From contig CAJSYZ010000009.1 in assembly GCA_910574455.1 (NCBI GenBank), forward strand, positions 3,613,040 through 3,677,039: a stretch of DNA of 64,000 nt, in the 5' to 3' direction. Below, piece by piece: positions 46,360 through 57,709 of this stretch (its first letter is position 1; every line of letters starts with the position of its first letter). The stretch comes from Trichaptum fuscoviolaceum. Its lineage: Eukaryota > Basidiomycota > Agaricomycetes > Hymenochaetales > Trichaptaceae. Below the pieces are notes generated by a model that ran no database searches, had not been told where the DNA came from, and saw only the letters and a program-made list of their open reading frames with translations. The position numbers were made by a program, and so were the translations under genes.

Positions 46360-48404
46360 CTTGCAGTACTTATTGTTGCTTTGAATATTACTCCCGTCGT
46401 CAAAGTCGATGGTAAAGAAGGAGCGAAGATGATATGCAGCATGGTGTTTAAGACCGTGACCAAGGAATAGGATTGCGACATACGATGATGACGTTGAAGT
46501 TGGAAAGCCAACTTCAAGTTCCTGCGTTGAAGATTTACATAATTTCCCTCGGTGTAAAGCCTTCACTGCTTTTCTTAAAGATTTACCGTCTCCCATTTGT
46601 CTTTTTGCTCACAAACTCCCGCCTTACTACAGTCAGGACAATCGAACTGAAGCTTTTTATTTGAGACCAATATAATAATCCCTCTTTCGATGCGAATGAG
46701 TCTGCAGGCGTTACCCGGCTCGACGGAGTCGGATTGCGATGCCTACCTAGTAACATTTTACTGAAGCAACGCCCGCAACAATCGGTGGCAGCCAATGTAA
46801 GTCCGGTGAGCACTCATATCTTTCTTTCATCTATGAGAGCGAATATATGAGCTTCAATCTGACGACAAATCTGCTGCCACTCTCTCAAAGCTTCGTGCTC
46901 TGGCTTAGCCGCCGCAATCGCCGACAAACCGCTTAACTAACCTAGACTACGTTCTTCGATTGAGGTCCGATGATACTTAGAAGAGGGGTTGATGAGGAAT
47001 CACAAATTTTGAGCAAAAGTCTCCCAGGATCGATAGCCTTCCTGTCGTTCCCAGTCAACAGACGATGAGAACTGGCCTCATCATTTCAAAGGGTGACGTG
47101 CTTACCACGGTCCAGTCCTCGACCATATCTTTCCTGTGCGCGATTACGATGTACACAAACACGAGCTGCGTCACTCACTAATTTCGAGCTCGAGTGTCCA
47201 AAGCTTGAACTTGAAGACCCCCCAGCCTGGCACTCAGGCTGCCCTAAAGTATTCCCTGAAATGGTTTTCTTCGAAGTTCAGCTTTGACTTGAACCTCTTT
47301 CTCTCTCCTCTTGAGGAATTCTTGGGTGCTAATCTCTAGACTCATCTTGTCGTGCTCTGCCGGTGGATTTCAGTTGCAACGTAAGCCAAAACTACATTAA
47401 GAGTGACTTTGCTGCTAACCGACAAGCACTGAGGAGATCTGTTCCTCGGCCCTTCATCTGTGGCGGGCTGCCGCAGGGCGATTGCTCATTGTGTCAACGG
47501 GCAGCCTGGTGCGCTGGGGGAGGGGGGGACTGCGAAACAAACTCGAAGGCGTACAGACAGGACGAGACTGTATGAGAGAGCGGGGAAGTGTGTTGCAATT
47601 ATTCGAAGTGGAGGTATGAGGAGACGATACAGGCAGCTATGCAATGCGCCGCCAAGTGTGCAGAGCATTATGGTCACGGACGCTGGTTCAGCAAGTCTGC
47701 GATATAGATCTGTGAGTCCCACCGGCTCAATTGACAGCCTTCAATCATGCGAATGCGTACCTTGACTCATTGCACAGCATTTTTGATATTATCTCCCGAG
47801 CTGGCTTGCACTTCATTTCGGATGATCTGTTCAATGCTCACGACATCTACAAGCTAGGGTGAGTAACAAGCGAGATATCTGATATCAAAACAGAGGCCAT
47901 TAGGACCTTCAGAATTTGGTTTACTGGCTACGGTGGGGAATTACACCCAAGCCGTCTGATTTTGTTTAGGTTCGCACTTGGTCTTCGTCAATCAACGCCA
48001 TCGCATCGTGTCTCTCATCTAAATCATCTCATATATGAGACGGGGTGCTCGGTTAAAACCGATGCAGACCTTCCGGCGGACACAACAGCCTCTTCTTGCG
48101 ATTACCTCTGAAGCCATTGTAAGGTTCGGTTAGTATTCTTTCGACTTTTGTGAAACAGAGCTCACTGCGCACGACTTTCTCTCTGTGATACTCTTGGCGA
48201 GCTCCAATTCGCACGAACATCTATCCTGGCTCTCCTGCGGATGTGCCTATGTCTACGTATAATCCCTATAACCGGTCTGATGCAAAGTGGGACACGGTTT
48301 CTTGCTTGATGATCAGCCTATACACCTACAAGCAAACTAAGGTTGAGATACAATACATATTAAACATTAAAAATCCGTGAAGTACATCGGGTTCGTATGA
48401 AGAC
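46360..48404. other. long intergenic region, possible gene remnant
   Basis: About 2 kb. Near 47600-47700 a plus-strand frame reads YEETIQAAMQCAAKCAEHYG then HGRWFSKSA and appears protein-like; near 47775-47860 another reads FDIISRAGLHFISDDLFNAH then DIYKLG. They are separated by stops and intron-like gaps and match no family I know. 46490-46520 contains an inverted GTTGAAGTTGGAAAGCCAAC pair. Confidence 0.35.
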
Positions 48405-49693
48405 TCAGTGATATGAGAAACGCTTTCTACTACTAGGGTGATGAGGACGAGGGTGCAATCCGTACTTATGATACATTCGCACAACGTCGAGCAGTGGTAA
48501 GGTAATCAACATCAATGGTAATATCTGTAGGAGCAACCTCACTTTAGTATTTTGAGGCGTCCCGGGCTTATTATTCCATACCTGACCAAATCCCCACTCG
48601 TTCTCTGTGTCACTTCCTTGAAATCTATTCTTGAGTATGAGTTGTTCGAGATTTGCAATGAGCAGGGTCTCAACGATGACAATAAGCAGGAGTTTCCCAA
48701 TTAAAAGACCCCAATAACCACCATTATCCGTTGTTCTGTGGATATCTTTGCGAGTCCGTGTCTGCACCTGCACCCGTGACCACTGAACTGCTCTCGATGG
48801 GCTGGAGGAGAATCTGACTTGGCCCGTATTATAAGGGTCTCCGATGATCGTCGGTGGCTGTTTACTCAACGTATAAGCTCATAGTAATGGAAAACCAATC
48901 ATGATACGTGCCGTCGGCGTATAATCGCTTCTCTCAACCAATCTGACAGAGTCTGACGCAAGATCAGCCTCGCACCTAAGTGGAGATCGAAAGACGGAAA
49001 CTCTTGAGAGATGCTTTCTGATCATGTTTCTATAGTCGCATATCAATAAGATAATGAATATCCCTCCAAGGAGGATTGTTAGGGCGATGAGAAGAGGAAG
49101 AGCCACATGTAGTTTATGGATGGGGAAGAAAAGTAGGACCACCACAATTGTCCCATTGCACTCTGGCATGCTTCCAAACGATCTTGTTTGCAAGAGTAGT
49201 GCTCCTGCAAATGCAATGACTAGTAATGTCTGGAGGACAATCATAACATGAATGGTTCGGCTTTTCTTTCTGAACCGAGCATATGAAGTGAGTGAGATCA
49301 GGAGCGAGGCAGATGCTATGACAGTTAAATAGAAAACAATAATCCCACTGGCAATAGCATTAATCCTGTTAGAAGATTGAGATTCAAATGAACTGGATCT
49401 TACTCATGAAATGTGATGGTCGGAGTGGTCTTCATGCCAAGGATGAAAGCACTGATGATCATAGCGAAATCTGTGACAAGTAGTATTGAAAGTGCTGTTG
49501 CAATTTCACTAGCTTCATTCGATCGCACTGCTAGAATGGCTAGAAGCCACATCTTAGTAAGAGCTAATACTATTCTCAGATATAATTTACCATAAATAAA
49601 GGACTGTGCATAGAACGAAGTTCGTACACCGATCCCTGCAATGTCGGTATTGAATGGAGGTCCATCGGGGCAAGTTGCTTGGCGAGAGCTCAT
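48405..49693 (-). CDS. multi-pass membrane protein, unknown function
   Basis: Start MSSRQATCPDGPPFNTDIAG at 49693. Hydrophobic helices follow: IVLALTKMWLLAILAV, ALSILLVTDFAMIISAFILG (49500-49430), IIVFYLTVIASASLLISLTS (about 49340), MIVLQTLLVIAFAGALLLQ, VVVLLFFPIHKLHVALPLLI then ALTILLGGIFIILLICDY (about 49140-49030), and after an unresolved intron near 48870 the last two, GKLLLIVIVETLLIANLEQL and LLQILPLMLITLPLLDVV (about 48520). The C-terminal tail is basic and His/Pro/Ser-rich, ending FSYH with TGA at 48405-48407. Six or seven TM helices in a short protein resemble Agaricomycete orphan membrane proteins. In-frame stop near 48884 means the junction at 48890-48860 must be an intron or a break. 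Confidence 0.6.
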
Positions 49694-50488
49694 TGTTGGT
49701 GTGCTAAATCAAGGGGCCTATGAGAGAATTTGTGAACCGGGCACTCAGACTATGTGGCACATTTATACGCCTGTAGGAGACTGTGTAGCTGACTCGGACG
49801 TTAACTTGACGTACAGTAATATGTACTTGGTTCCAAATGTTTCGAAACCTCACCAGACAGGCATTCCTGTATGAGTCTGGTATGATTTATACCTCATGTT
49901 TCCAGCTCTGGGCTCCTTTGCTATATATCTATGTATATGAGTTCCTCGCGGAGATATCAAGGCTTTAATTAAATACAAGAAGGCTCACAGCAAGGTTTAA
50001 CGCGCCCCATGCCCGCCTCGCGCTCACCTCGAGTCGTGAATGCTTGCCAACTTGAAGTGGCCAAAGTCTAAGGGAAGGGCCAAAGTGCTAAAGGGCTCAG
50101 GCTACTAAAGGTGCTCAAAATTGAAATACTGATATCATTAGGACCTGCATACAACTTGAAGGGCTAACTTGAAAGTATGCACACCCGGGTCTAGCCCGGT
50201 CCGTCTGTCAGCTTTAAAAAAATCCATATATAGTAATACATTCGCACCTCAGGCTCTCCGTGTCATCCTCAACTCATGGACAACGCGTGTGTGTGTTCAC
50301 TACTAACTCGATCGGAGACATCAATTTCTTCGAATATTATCTGTCAAATGGGTTAGTAGATAGGAGAAGTCCAAGTCGGATAGTACGTCAGCAAATTGGG
50401 AGCTATCATGATGGACCATGCTCACTATTTATACTAGAATAGTGATCCATCCGTCGCCCCGTCTCCTGTAGCAGACATTGTGCGCGCG
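49694..50488. other. intergenic region
   Basis: About 800 bp. Contains TATATAG near 50226, AACTTGAAG at 50053 and 50152 and a short inverted CCCGGGTCTAGCCCGG. No recognisable gene. Confidence 0.4.
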
Positions 50489-51747
50489 ATGCCCAACCAG
50501 TCTATAGCTAGCTTCGACGCTGAGTCACTCTACCGTCGAGGCTATGCTTTTGGCTTTAACGAGTACGACGAGCAATCCTCTGCCGAAACGTCCCTTTGGT
50601 CATACTCAACAAACGCAACCACGGACAACATGCCCGGTGCTGGAAGAGTATTGGGATCTCTACTGCGATACTTTGGGCGCAAAGCTGATAGATTCTTATG
50701 GAAATCCCTGATGAAAATGGGCTGTGGTGTGGATGCAGTCAAACTCCGCTTGAAGAGACATGTTGAAGAGTTTCTGGGCCCAAACAGAAGCGTTTGGATA
50801 CCTTACAGCGTCATCAAAGAATCAAATTTCGAATTGATCAAACGAGACTGCAAAAAGGTGATTACATATGCGAGGTCAGTATGAAGTCTAGCCTTTGCGT
50901 CCCTCGCTAATTAGAATATTAGATCTGGCTCTGAAGCGACTCTGACCAAAGCGCTCGTCATGATCCTAGAGTTCACTACAGAGTATCCTTTCTTGCGCCA
51001 AACGTTTTCAGAAGAATCCTTTTTACGCTACCTGAAAAATGCACTGCATTACGAGGAGCGAGGCACAGCATCCCGTTGGAGAAGATATAGTGCCATATTC
51101 CGGAAAGTTATCTTGTGTCTGGATGAAAATGACATCACCACTGTGGTAGACAATCTGCAAGTGGCGTTCGCACAGAGGCATCTAAAAGATTACGATTCAG
51201 GCATAGAAAAGATCATGTGTCATACAGAGTAAGAAAAGCTCTCCATCAATTCACATATCGTTCTCATTTTACTATTAGAGATTTTGATAAATCTTTCGTG
51301 TCTCGCCGCTATTTGAAAACAGCACTGCGACAACGTAATGCTATCCTGACAGACGAAGATAGTAAAGGCAGTCGGAACTTCTGGTCTAAGGTTTGCAATT
51401 CAACTATGGTATCCATGTCTACGGTTCAAGCTGTTCGGGATCAACAAGGGATGGAAAGTATCTTGAGGATAGTCCTGGATTCCTTTCCAAGTTCTGATGC
51501 AAATATCGAAGGAGAACCGTATTCTAATCTCGTAATCATGCTAAGAGGGTAAATCACTTTAAATATCCAGTTTTAACTGGCTAATGTCTTGTTTACTCCC
51601 AGTGTTAGGTATCAATCATTGTTTCCTCACATTTCAGAGGAGGCTTCCCACATCCAAATCAAGCCGGATCTTTCTCCTATTCCCTCATCAATTTCAGAAT
51701 CTCGAGCGTCAATCGACCAGGCCGAGAGTCGAGAAATGCTGAATTAG
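50489..51747 (+). CDS. unknown helical protein 1
   Basis: ATG at 50489 (MPNQSIASFDAESLYRRGYA), then FGFNEYDEQSSAETSLWSYS, RVLGSLLRYFGRKADRFLWK and LKRHVEEFLGPNRSVWIPYS. Exon 2 (50923-51232) reads SGSEATLTKALVMILEFTTE then YPFLRQTFSEESFLRYLKNA and VILCLDENDITTVVDNLQVA. Exon 3 (about 51280-51550) reads DFDKSFVSRRYLKTALRQRN and AVRDQQGMESILRIVLDSFP. A last exon reads RYQSLFPHISEEASHIQIKP to AESREMLN with TAG at 51745-51747. Predominantly alpha-helical, no signal peptide, TM or catalytic motif. Only four introns, larger exons than neighbours. It is followed in the same direction by a gene of similar style. No family recognised. Confidence 0.6.
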
Positions 51748-52148
51748 CTTTGGGTCTGTGGCGTATCGATGGCCTAGGTCGCGCAGAGGACAATTATATA
51801 GTTAAATGGAAGCAACACTACTTTTCTTGTAACTAGATTGGAAAGATGCCCAGAGAGATTTCAGATATTGATGTGCAAAGCACTATATGTCTCTGGGCGA
51901 AAGCTGCGGCTGTCCATCTATGAAAGTAATTTTATGACCTGCTAAATATACTTAAGATCCATAGTAAGATGGATATTCCTTGCTGCCTCCTCGTGTGCTT
52001 TGGTCTTTCATTAATTCACTTACGAGTCATGCAACTGGATGGCAAGATCCCTCTTGTCCTTATACTAGGCGAAGTTGCTTGGTCCTGACTCTTTTCTCAT
52101 TCCAGACCACCTTCTCGGAGCTAGTAACCACCATCCCCGGATTGAGCG
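51748..52148. other. intergenic region
   Basis: About 400 bp between two same-strand unknown genes. An upstream exon of the second gene could lie at about 52075-52140. Confidence 0.35.
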
Positions 52149-53736
52149 ATGTCATTGGGTGCTGAACATCACCTCGAAGCCGGACACAGATCTACAATAC
52201 TACATTGTACACCTTCCACATCAACAGCTCATAGTGGTCCGAAACCAGACATACACTCCGAGAAAACGAGCAATTCTGATGCGGCGGGTCGCATCCTCAA
52301 TGATTTCTTACAGCTCGTTCTCGGAAACCCTATTGACCGAGCACTGAAGAGAATCGTGGGACATCCTTCGATTGCTGAAGAGCGAATTCACCAAATATTT
52401 AAGGAGTGTCCGGCAGACGAGGCCGAAGTCTTAAATCGACGAAAGGAGTTAAAGAGAGCATTTGAGAAAGTACTACGCTATTCTCTGTTGAGTATGTTAT
52501 CTGTCCACCGTTTTCCCTACTAATAGAATTTAGATAGAAATCATTCAGCTCCTGTACAAAGGGCAGCATTGCTGTGCATAATTAGGTTGTGTACCGCCTT
52601 CCCATTTCTGCTGCAGATATGCACGGGAACTCGGAATACGCCTACGACGATCTGCGCATCCTCAATGTTTTCGGGTGTCTCAAAGTTCTGGAGCTTGCAC
52701 GACTTTCAAGAAATGATGCACGACCGACACCATATGTACACAGAGGAGGACATCCGTACTCTCTTGAAGCTGCATAGGCTGGCTCACGCCAGCATCGATG
52801 CGACAGGAAACAATTTACATATGGTGAAAATAATCGTTGGAATGACTGTACCAGTCTATAGAAGCGTGGCAATCACAACAATCCCTCAGGAGAAACTTAA
52901 CCGCATTCTTAAACTTGTTGAATACGTGCAGTAAGTTACGCATTCTTGACACAAATGTCGTACGCTTTAACATTGTCGTGATGAAAGGGGACTAGACGAT
53001 GATTTTTTTGTACGATCAAACGCCAATGCAGATCCAAACGTGGTGCCGAGCGATGATCTTATTTTGAGAAGCGAATTCGACCACCTACAACTGAAGAAAC
53101 TTGCCACCTTCGTACACATACGCCGTGCTTTATCTGCCATTGTCTATCCCATGGCCCAGAGCATTGTGCCTATCAAAGCAGACGAGTCAGTAGGATTTGC
53201 CGTGGCCCTGACTTTGTCTCTTGCGAAGTTGGCCACAAAGGATTTCTTCACCGTTTTTCAGATTATAAGGATGGAGAACGCGTTAGTGATGGTGCGCTCT
53301 CGCCGAAATGACTTTCTTGTCAGCAATGCACTGCAAGAACTAAATATGGCCATTCGCCTATACGTCGAAGAATATTTCCAAATTGCGACTATGCCTATGG
53401 GCGAGATCAGTATACTCGAAGAGGGGCTAAAGGATGCGCTCACCATCTTCTCGAGGTCCGTAATCCACTTTTTCGCCTAGAATCAAGAGTAATCGAACCT
53501 TGTTCTGTATTAGGGTTAACATATGCGCACTGCGACAGTGCTTTATCCTTTCACATGTCATATTGAGGAACTTGTATGTTAATACCACAAGACGGGTGAG
53601 ACTAGAGCAGGAATTGTCTGGAGGTGATCAGCGTCTATACCTAGAGTGTCTGGACTTATCAGACCCCCACAGAAAGAATGAGATAGTTCTGAATGATATA
53701 GTTAGGGATGCAATCATACCTCGACCAATGATTTGA
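52149..53736 (+). CDS. unknown helical protein 2
   Basis: Begins MSLGAEHHLEAGHRSTILHC, with NDFLQLVLGNPIDRALKRIV and ADEAEVLNRRKELKRAFEKV. After an intron (about 52493-52617) it reads MFSGVSKFWSLHDFQEMMHD, EEDIRTLLKLHRLAHASIDA and MVKIIVGMTVPVYRSVAITT then KLNRILKLVEYVQ. After another intron it reads NVVPSDDLILRSEFDHLQLK, AIVYPMAQSIVPIKADESVG, LSLAKLATKDFFTVFQIIRM and NALQELNMAIRLYVEEYFQI. The last exon reads VNICALRQCFILSHVILRNL and LEQELSGGDQRLYLECLDLS, ending RDAIIPRPMI with TGA at about 53734. Mostly alpha-helical with no recognised family. Same direction and style as the previous gene, so a tandem pair or one larger gene are both possible. The start is uncertain. Confidence 0.55.
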
Positions 53737-54548
53737 ATGGCACGCATGTGAATTGAGAAACTGTAACCCCCTCTATACTTGATCACTTAATACATAAAAG
53801 CTCTTATCATATTAGAGATTGAACTCCCTTACGTATTTATGCACCTTTACCGTGTCTCCCGGAGTGAACGTTAGGTTGTCAGTATCTATCGCCAAGGATA
53901 TGAGTTCAACTTGAAGTTACCACGTTGACAAGAAACGCAATTCGCGCCGGACTATCTCTTCATTCCATTTACCATTGAACCTTGGCAACAGAGGGCTGGT
54001 GCTACCGCTTCATATGCAATGCACCATCTCCCTGATATCGTCTTCTGCATCCACACTATGAAGGCGAATCATTATCGAGTTTGTTCGACAAAGAACATGT
54101 CATATCCGGCGATTCTTTCCGCATACTATTGAGATAAGTAGTAACACCTGAGATAGGACCAGCTCGAAGGGACTTAGGGGGATGTGCAAGTCCGACGATA
54201 GGTTAAAGACCTTTCTTCGACTCGGAGAAAGGAAGATATTGAGGAATAAGCGAATCGCAGGAGCAAGAGGTCGCGATGTTTTTCGTGAAGCGGACAGTAA
54301 GGGTAGGCTTACTACTATTTGCCTCCGAGTCCGTCGGCCCGTGACCATCATCATCATCATGCAATATCTCTGACGCGGCCGGCGGCCGGTCCTCTCAGGG
54401 GGATGCGCGGCATCACGTAATGCATGACACTCAACTGAAGTTGATGTGACGCAGTACGTTCGTTACGGTCACGGATTTAAGTTTGGTTCAAGTTTGGTTC
54501 TCGGGCTCCCGGTCATCGCGATCCTCTACAGGCCCCTTCCTCTGCTAG
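53737..54548. other. intergenic region
   Basis: About 800 bp. CAACTTGAAGTTACCA near 53908 and CAACTGAAGTTGATG near 54434 are short palindromes. No gene recognised. Confidence 0.4.
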
Positions 54549-54550
54549 TA

Positions 54551-55153
54551 AGGTAGTGGAAGTATAAACTAAGCAATACCGCTTAGCGCGTGGGAAAGAC
54601 CCTTAACCCTAATGAACCTTAAATTTGCGGCGAAAATCGGTGAGGCCCATGAGCCTAAGTAGGAAAATATTTTTTTCTTTTTTCCTTTTTCTTACTATCT
54701 GATGTGCCAGCATACTGCCAAAAGCTGACAGAACAGTGGGATAGCCCTCCCTGCTGTTTTACAGGTCAACAAACAATGTGGAAGGAAATCAGATGATATA
54801 TACCAGCGTGACTAAGCTTTATGACCCTGACTTTCCTTATTTGTATATTAGTCAGCGGCGAATTTCAAGAGGCAATTTTTTTCAAACTTCGGCATTCAAT
54901 CGGAAATGGCATTCTACGCACTTGGTAAAAAGATACTTTCTGAGGACAATAACTCTCCCAAAACCTAATATTTTTCAAATCCGAAACCTGTCAGTTGTAG
55001 ATAGTCTCTACCACAATAGATCTATGGCTTCAGAAAAGCCACTATGTTTTATCCCATTGTGCTTTTTGAGCCTCGAAGCTGATCCGTCTAAATAAGGTAG
55101 TTGGGTTCAGGGCCGTGATAAGCGGTATTGCTTAGTTTATACTTCCACTACCT
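54551..55153. mobile_element. MITE with perfect 35-bp terminal inverted repeats and TA target duplication
   Basis: Terminal repeats at 54551-54585 and 55119-55153 are exact reverse complements over 35 bp; the left begins AGGTAGTGGAAGTATAAACT. Both ends are flanked by TA (54549-54550 and 55154-55155), the target duplication of Tc1/mariner-like and related transposases. The 603-bp interior has no transposase motif; a 105-residue ORF at 54778-55095 is uninformative. This is a non-autonomous DNA transposon. The perfect TIRs indicate recent activity (inference). Confidence 0.85.
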
Positions 55154-55723
55154 TAACTATTATGTTTCATTTCAGATCCTCATTATGATCACTCTATCTC
55201 GTCCTTTTTACTCCAGAATCCAGGCCAGTAGTAGAGTGAGGCTTCGCAACCCTGCAGACTTGTACTAAAAATGCTGGCTCATTCCTTACTTTTCGCTCCA
55301 TCGGAAGCACTATGGCAAGAAGGACAGACGAATGATCACTTTCAAGTTCTTGACATCACCAATAGATGTCCGAGGATCATCTAAAATTCTCAACATACGA
55401 CTATTGGGATCTCTGGAGATAAGGTTCGTTTCTTCCATCCTTCCATTTAGTTTATAACTATTGTATTCCTAGGACATCGGTAAGGAACGCTCTGCGGACT
55501 ATTGAAGAGACCACAATCAACTTCAGCAGTTCGCGAGGTGCCCGTCATTTCAAATGCAGTATAGAAAGGCCGCTGTGTGTGAAGCGCCTAATGAAGCGCG
55601 CAGCTACAGTGATGCTATGAATAAGATAGCGAAACTTAATCAAACTAAGTATAAGGCTCTCTGCGTTATCCGGAAGGCCTTTGCTACGCCTTGCCCTACT
55701 CGCTGCTGACTTCACCCTTCACA
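55154..55723. other. intergenic, upstream of the FAD monooxygenase
   Basis: About 570 bp between the MITE and the monooxygenase start. No other gene recognised; the promoter of the downstream gene lies here. Confidence 0.4.
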
Positions 55724-57709
55724 ATGCCACTGCAAGATGTACTCCTCTCCCGACCCTCTCTCGCTGCTGTCTTTGCTCTGCTCTTGACACTTGGATGGCG
55801 CACTCTCGGCTCCATTCTTCACCAATTTTTCCTCATGAAAATGACAGTCTTACCGGATCTTCCAAACATTGGACAACCAAGGCCTCCATCGCTAAGGATA
55901 AAAGGAACTGCTATTATATGTGGGGGAAGGTGTGGACAGACAGGTATATTAATTGAAGTAACAACAGGCTAACGCGATTCCATACCCATAGTGTGGCTGG
56001 ACTCTGGACAGCCAGGATTTGTGCTGATCACTTTGAAGAGGTGTTGATCATCGAACCGGAGGAATGGTTGGACTCAGAGGAGGGCGTGTCTCCAATCTAT
56101 GATCAGAAAGGAGTCTACATAGAATCGCGGAGGACAAATAGACGTACTCGAGTCGAGCAATATACAGCAGCGCATGGCACGTACTTCTCATGTCTCTTCA
56201 TGAGAAAGTCATTTAGCATACTCTAGTGTTTCAACCCTCGCTCTCCTGGCGTTGCGCAAGCTCTTCCCAGATTTTGATGAAACAGTTCAAGAGTTTAACG
56301 GCCGGTAAGCCCGCATGAGGTGATGATGTACTCCTATTGACCCTTGCATTCTAGAATTGCAGACGCGGTGTTCAATGTGCACGTCTTCGGCGGGCAAATC
56401 ATGAAGCTTCCAAGACATGAATATGCGCACGGCGCAGCCCCTCAATGCTTTCTCATGTCTCGAGAAGGGTATGAACGAATGCTTCGAGGCCTAGTACGCA
56501 GTTCCTCAGATAGGATAAAGTGGATGACAGGCGCTGTGATCGGCCTGCAGACAACGCCGGGCAACGCGACTCGACTTAGCTCCGTCACTGTCCGTCTTCC
56601 AAATGGGGCCGAGCAGGACATGCAGGCGAGCTTGGTCGTAGGTGCGCATAAGCAGTCTGGCCTTCTCATATAAGCTTTCATCTCATTGATGCACTAGACT
56701 GCACCGGTCGGAGCCAAGCCGGCTTGAAATGGCTGAGACGCATCAATCAAGAAGACACGGGTATCTCGGCTGAAGATGAAGAAATTAATAACATGAACAT
56801 ATTGAGGCTGGATTACAACACCAAACAACGCTATCAGAACTTCCGTTTCTTCGTACCCCCGGACGTTCGCCCTCGACTGCCCATTCCTGGCGGATATGAG
56901 CATGGCGGTCCGTGGCTTTACACATTCATGCCGAAGCCAGGAAAAGAGCAGAAGTATTTCGTGGTAGATAGGCTGGACGGACATCGCAGTGAGTACGCTA
57001 GTATCAATAATTGAAAAGAGTGCCAGAAGAGCTGAAATCCTGTTAGTTGAGATGGCATTCGGCGGCTGGGGCAACCCGCCAATTCCAGCGGATTTCTCAG
57101 AGATCAAACCGTACTTTGAGAACCTTGGCGCGGACGAGCCCGTCCCATCTTGGCTGCTCGAAATGACCGACATCCTTCTCGAATACAAAGATCAGGCCGT
57201 GACGGAAAGGTCGAGATTCCGTAAGTAATTCTTCCTTCAATAATATACTGTTCTCGCGCGTCCAATCAATTACGCATGGATGGTTTGCTAGCGGACCTCT
57301 CGTGGATACGATATGACAAGGCGCCGGTGCGGGGCATCCCGTCAAACTTTGTGGCGATCGGAGACTCTGTAATGGTCGTTAACCCCACCTTTGGGTGTGC
57401 TATCCCTGTTCAATCCTCTTGTACCTGTCAATAGGCTGACGCATTTTGCTCACACGTAGGCAAGGGTGCACTAAAGCTTGCATTGGTGCTATTACACTCG
57501 ATAGTCTCCTACGCTCGCCTGGCTTGGACGAAGTGACGACTATACCGAACACATTTGGTTATAATTTCTTCAAATTACATGCGGACAAGATATCCTGCGC
57601 CTGGTATGGTTGTTTTTCTCCTTCCAGCATACTATCACTGAAAACCACATCTTGTTGTGCTCATTTAGGGAAGGGACAAAGCCTACCGTTGCGAAGTTCT
57701 TCATCATAA
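55724..57709 (+). CDS. FAD-dependent monooxygenase-type oxidoreductase
   Basis: Flavoprotein of the PHBH-like fold. Start MPLQDVLLSRPSLAAVFALL at 55724 (an upstream in-frame ATG is at 55691). An N-terminal hydrophobic helix suggests membrane attachment. The FAD-binding beta-alpha-beta crosses intron 1: IKGTAIICGG/SVAGLWTARICADHFEEV then LIIEPEEW (acidic end of strand 2). Then RTRVEQYTAAHG, VSTLALLALRKLFPDFDETV, CFLMSREGYERMLRGLVRSS, ASLVV/DCTGRSQAGLKWLRRI, then FRFFVPPDVRPRLPIPGGYE. GNPPIPADFSEIKPYFENLG precedes the second FAD motif: RGIPSNFVAIGDSVMVVNPT (GD at about 57365). QGCTKACIGAITLDSLLRS follows and the gene closes near FFKLHADKISCAW and the stop about 57707. About eight introns. The C-terminal lobe after 57600 is short and its frame unsure; a truncated end is possible. 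The hydroxylated substrate is unknown. Confidence 0.78.

Noticed and set aside
54594..54615. Telomere-like TTAACCCTAA in the MITE
   Set aside because: Only one or two units, inside a transposon; not a telomere array.
54778..55095. 105-residue ORF inside the MITE as a transposase
   Set aside because: No DDE/DDD motif or helix-turn-helix, and too short for a transposase.
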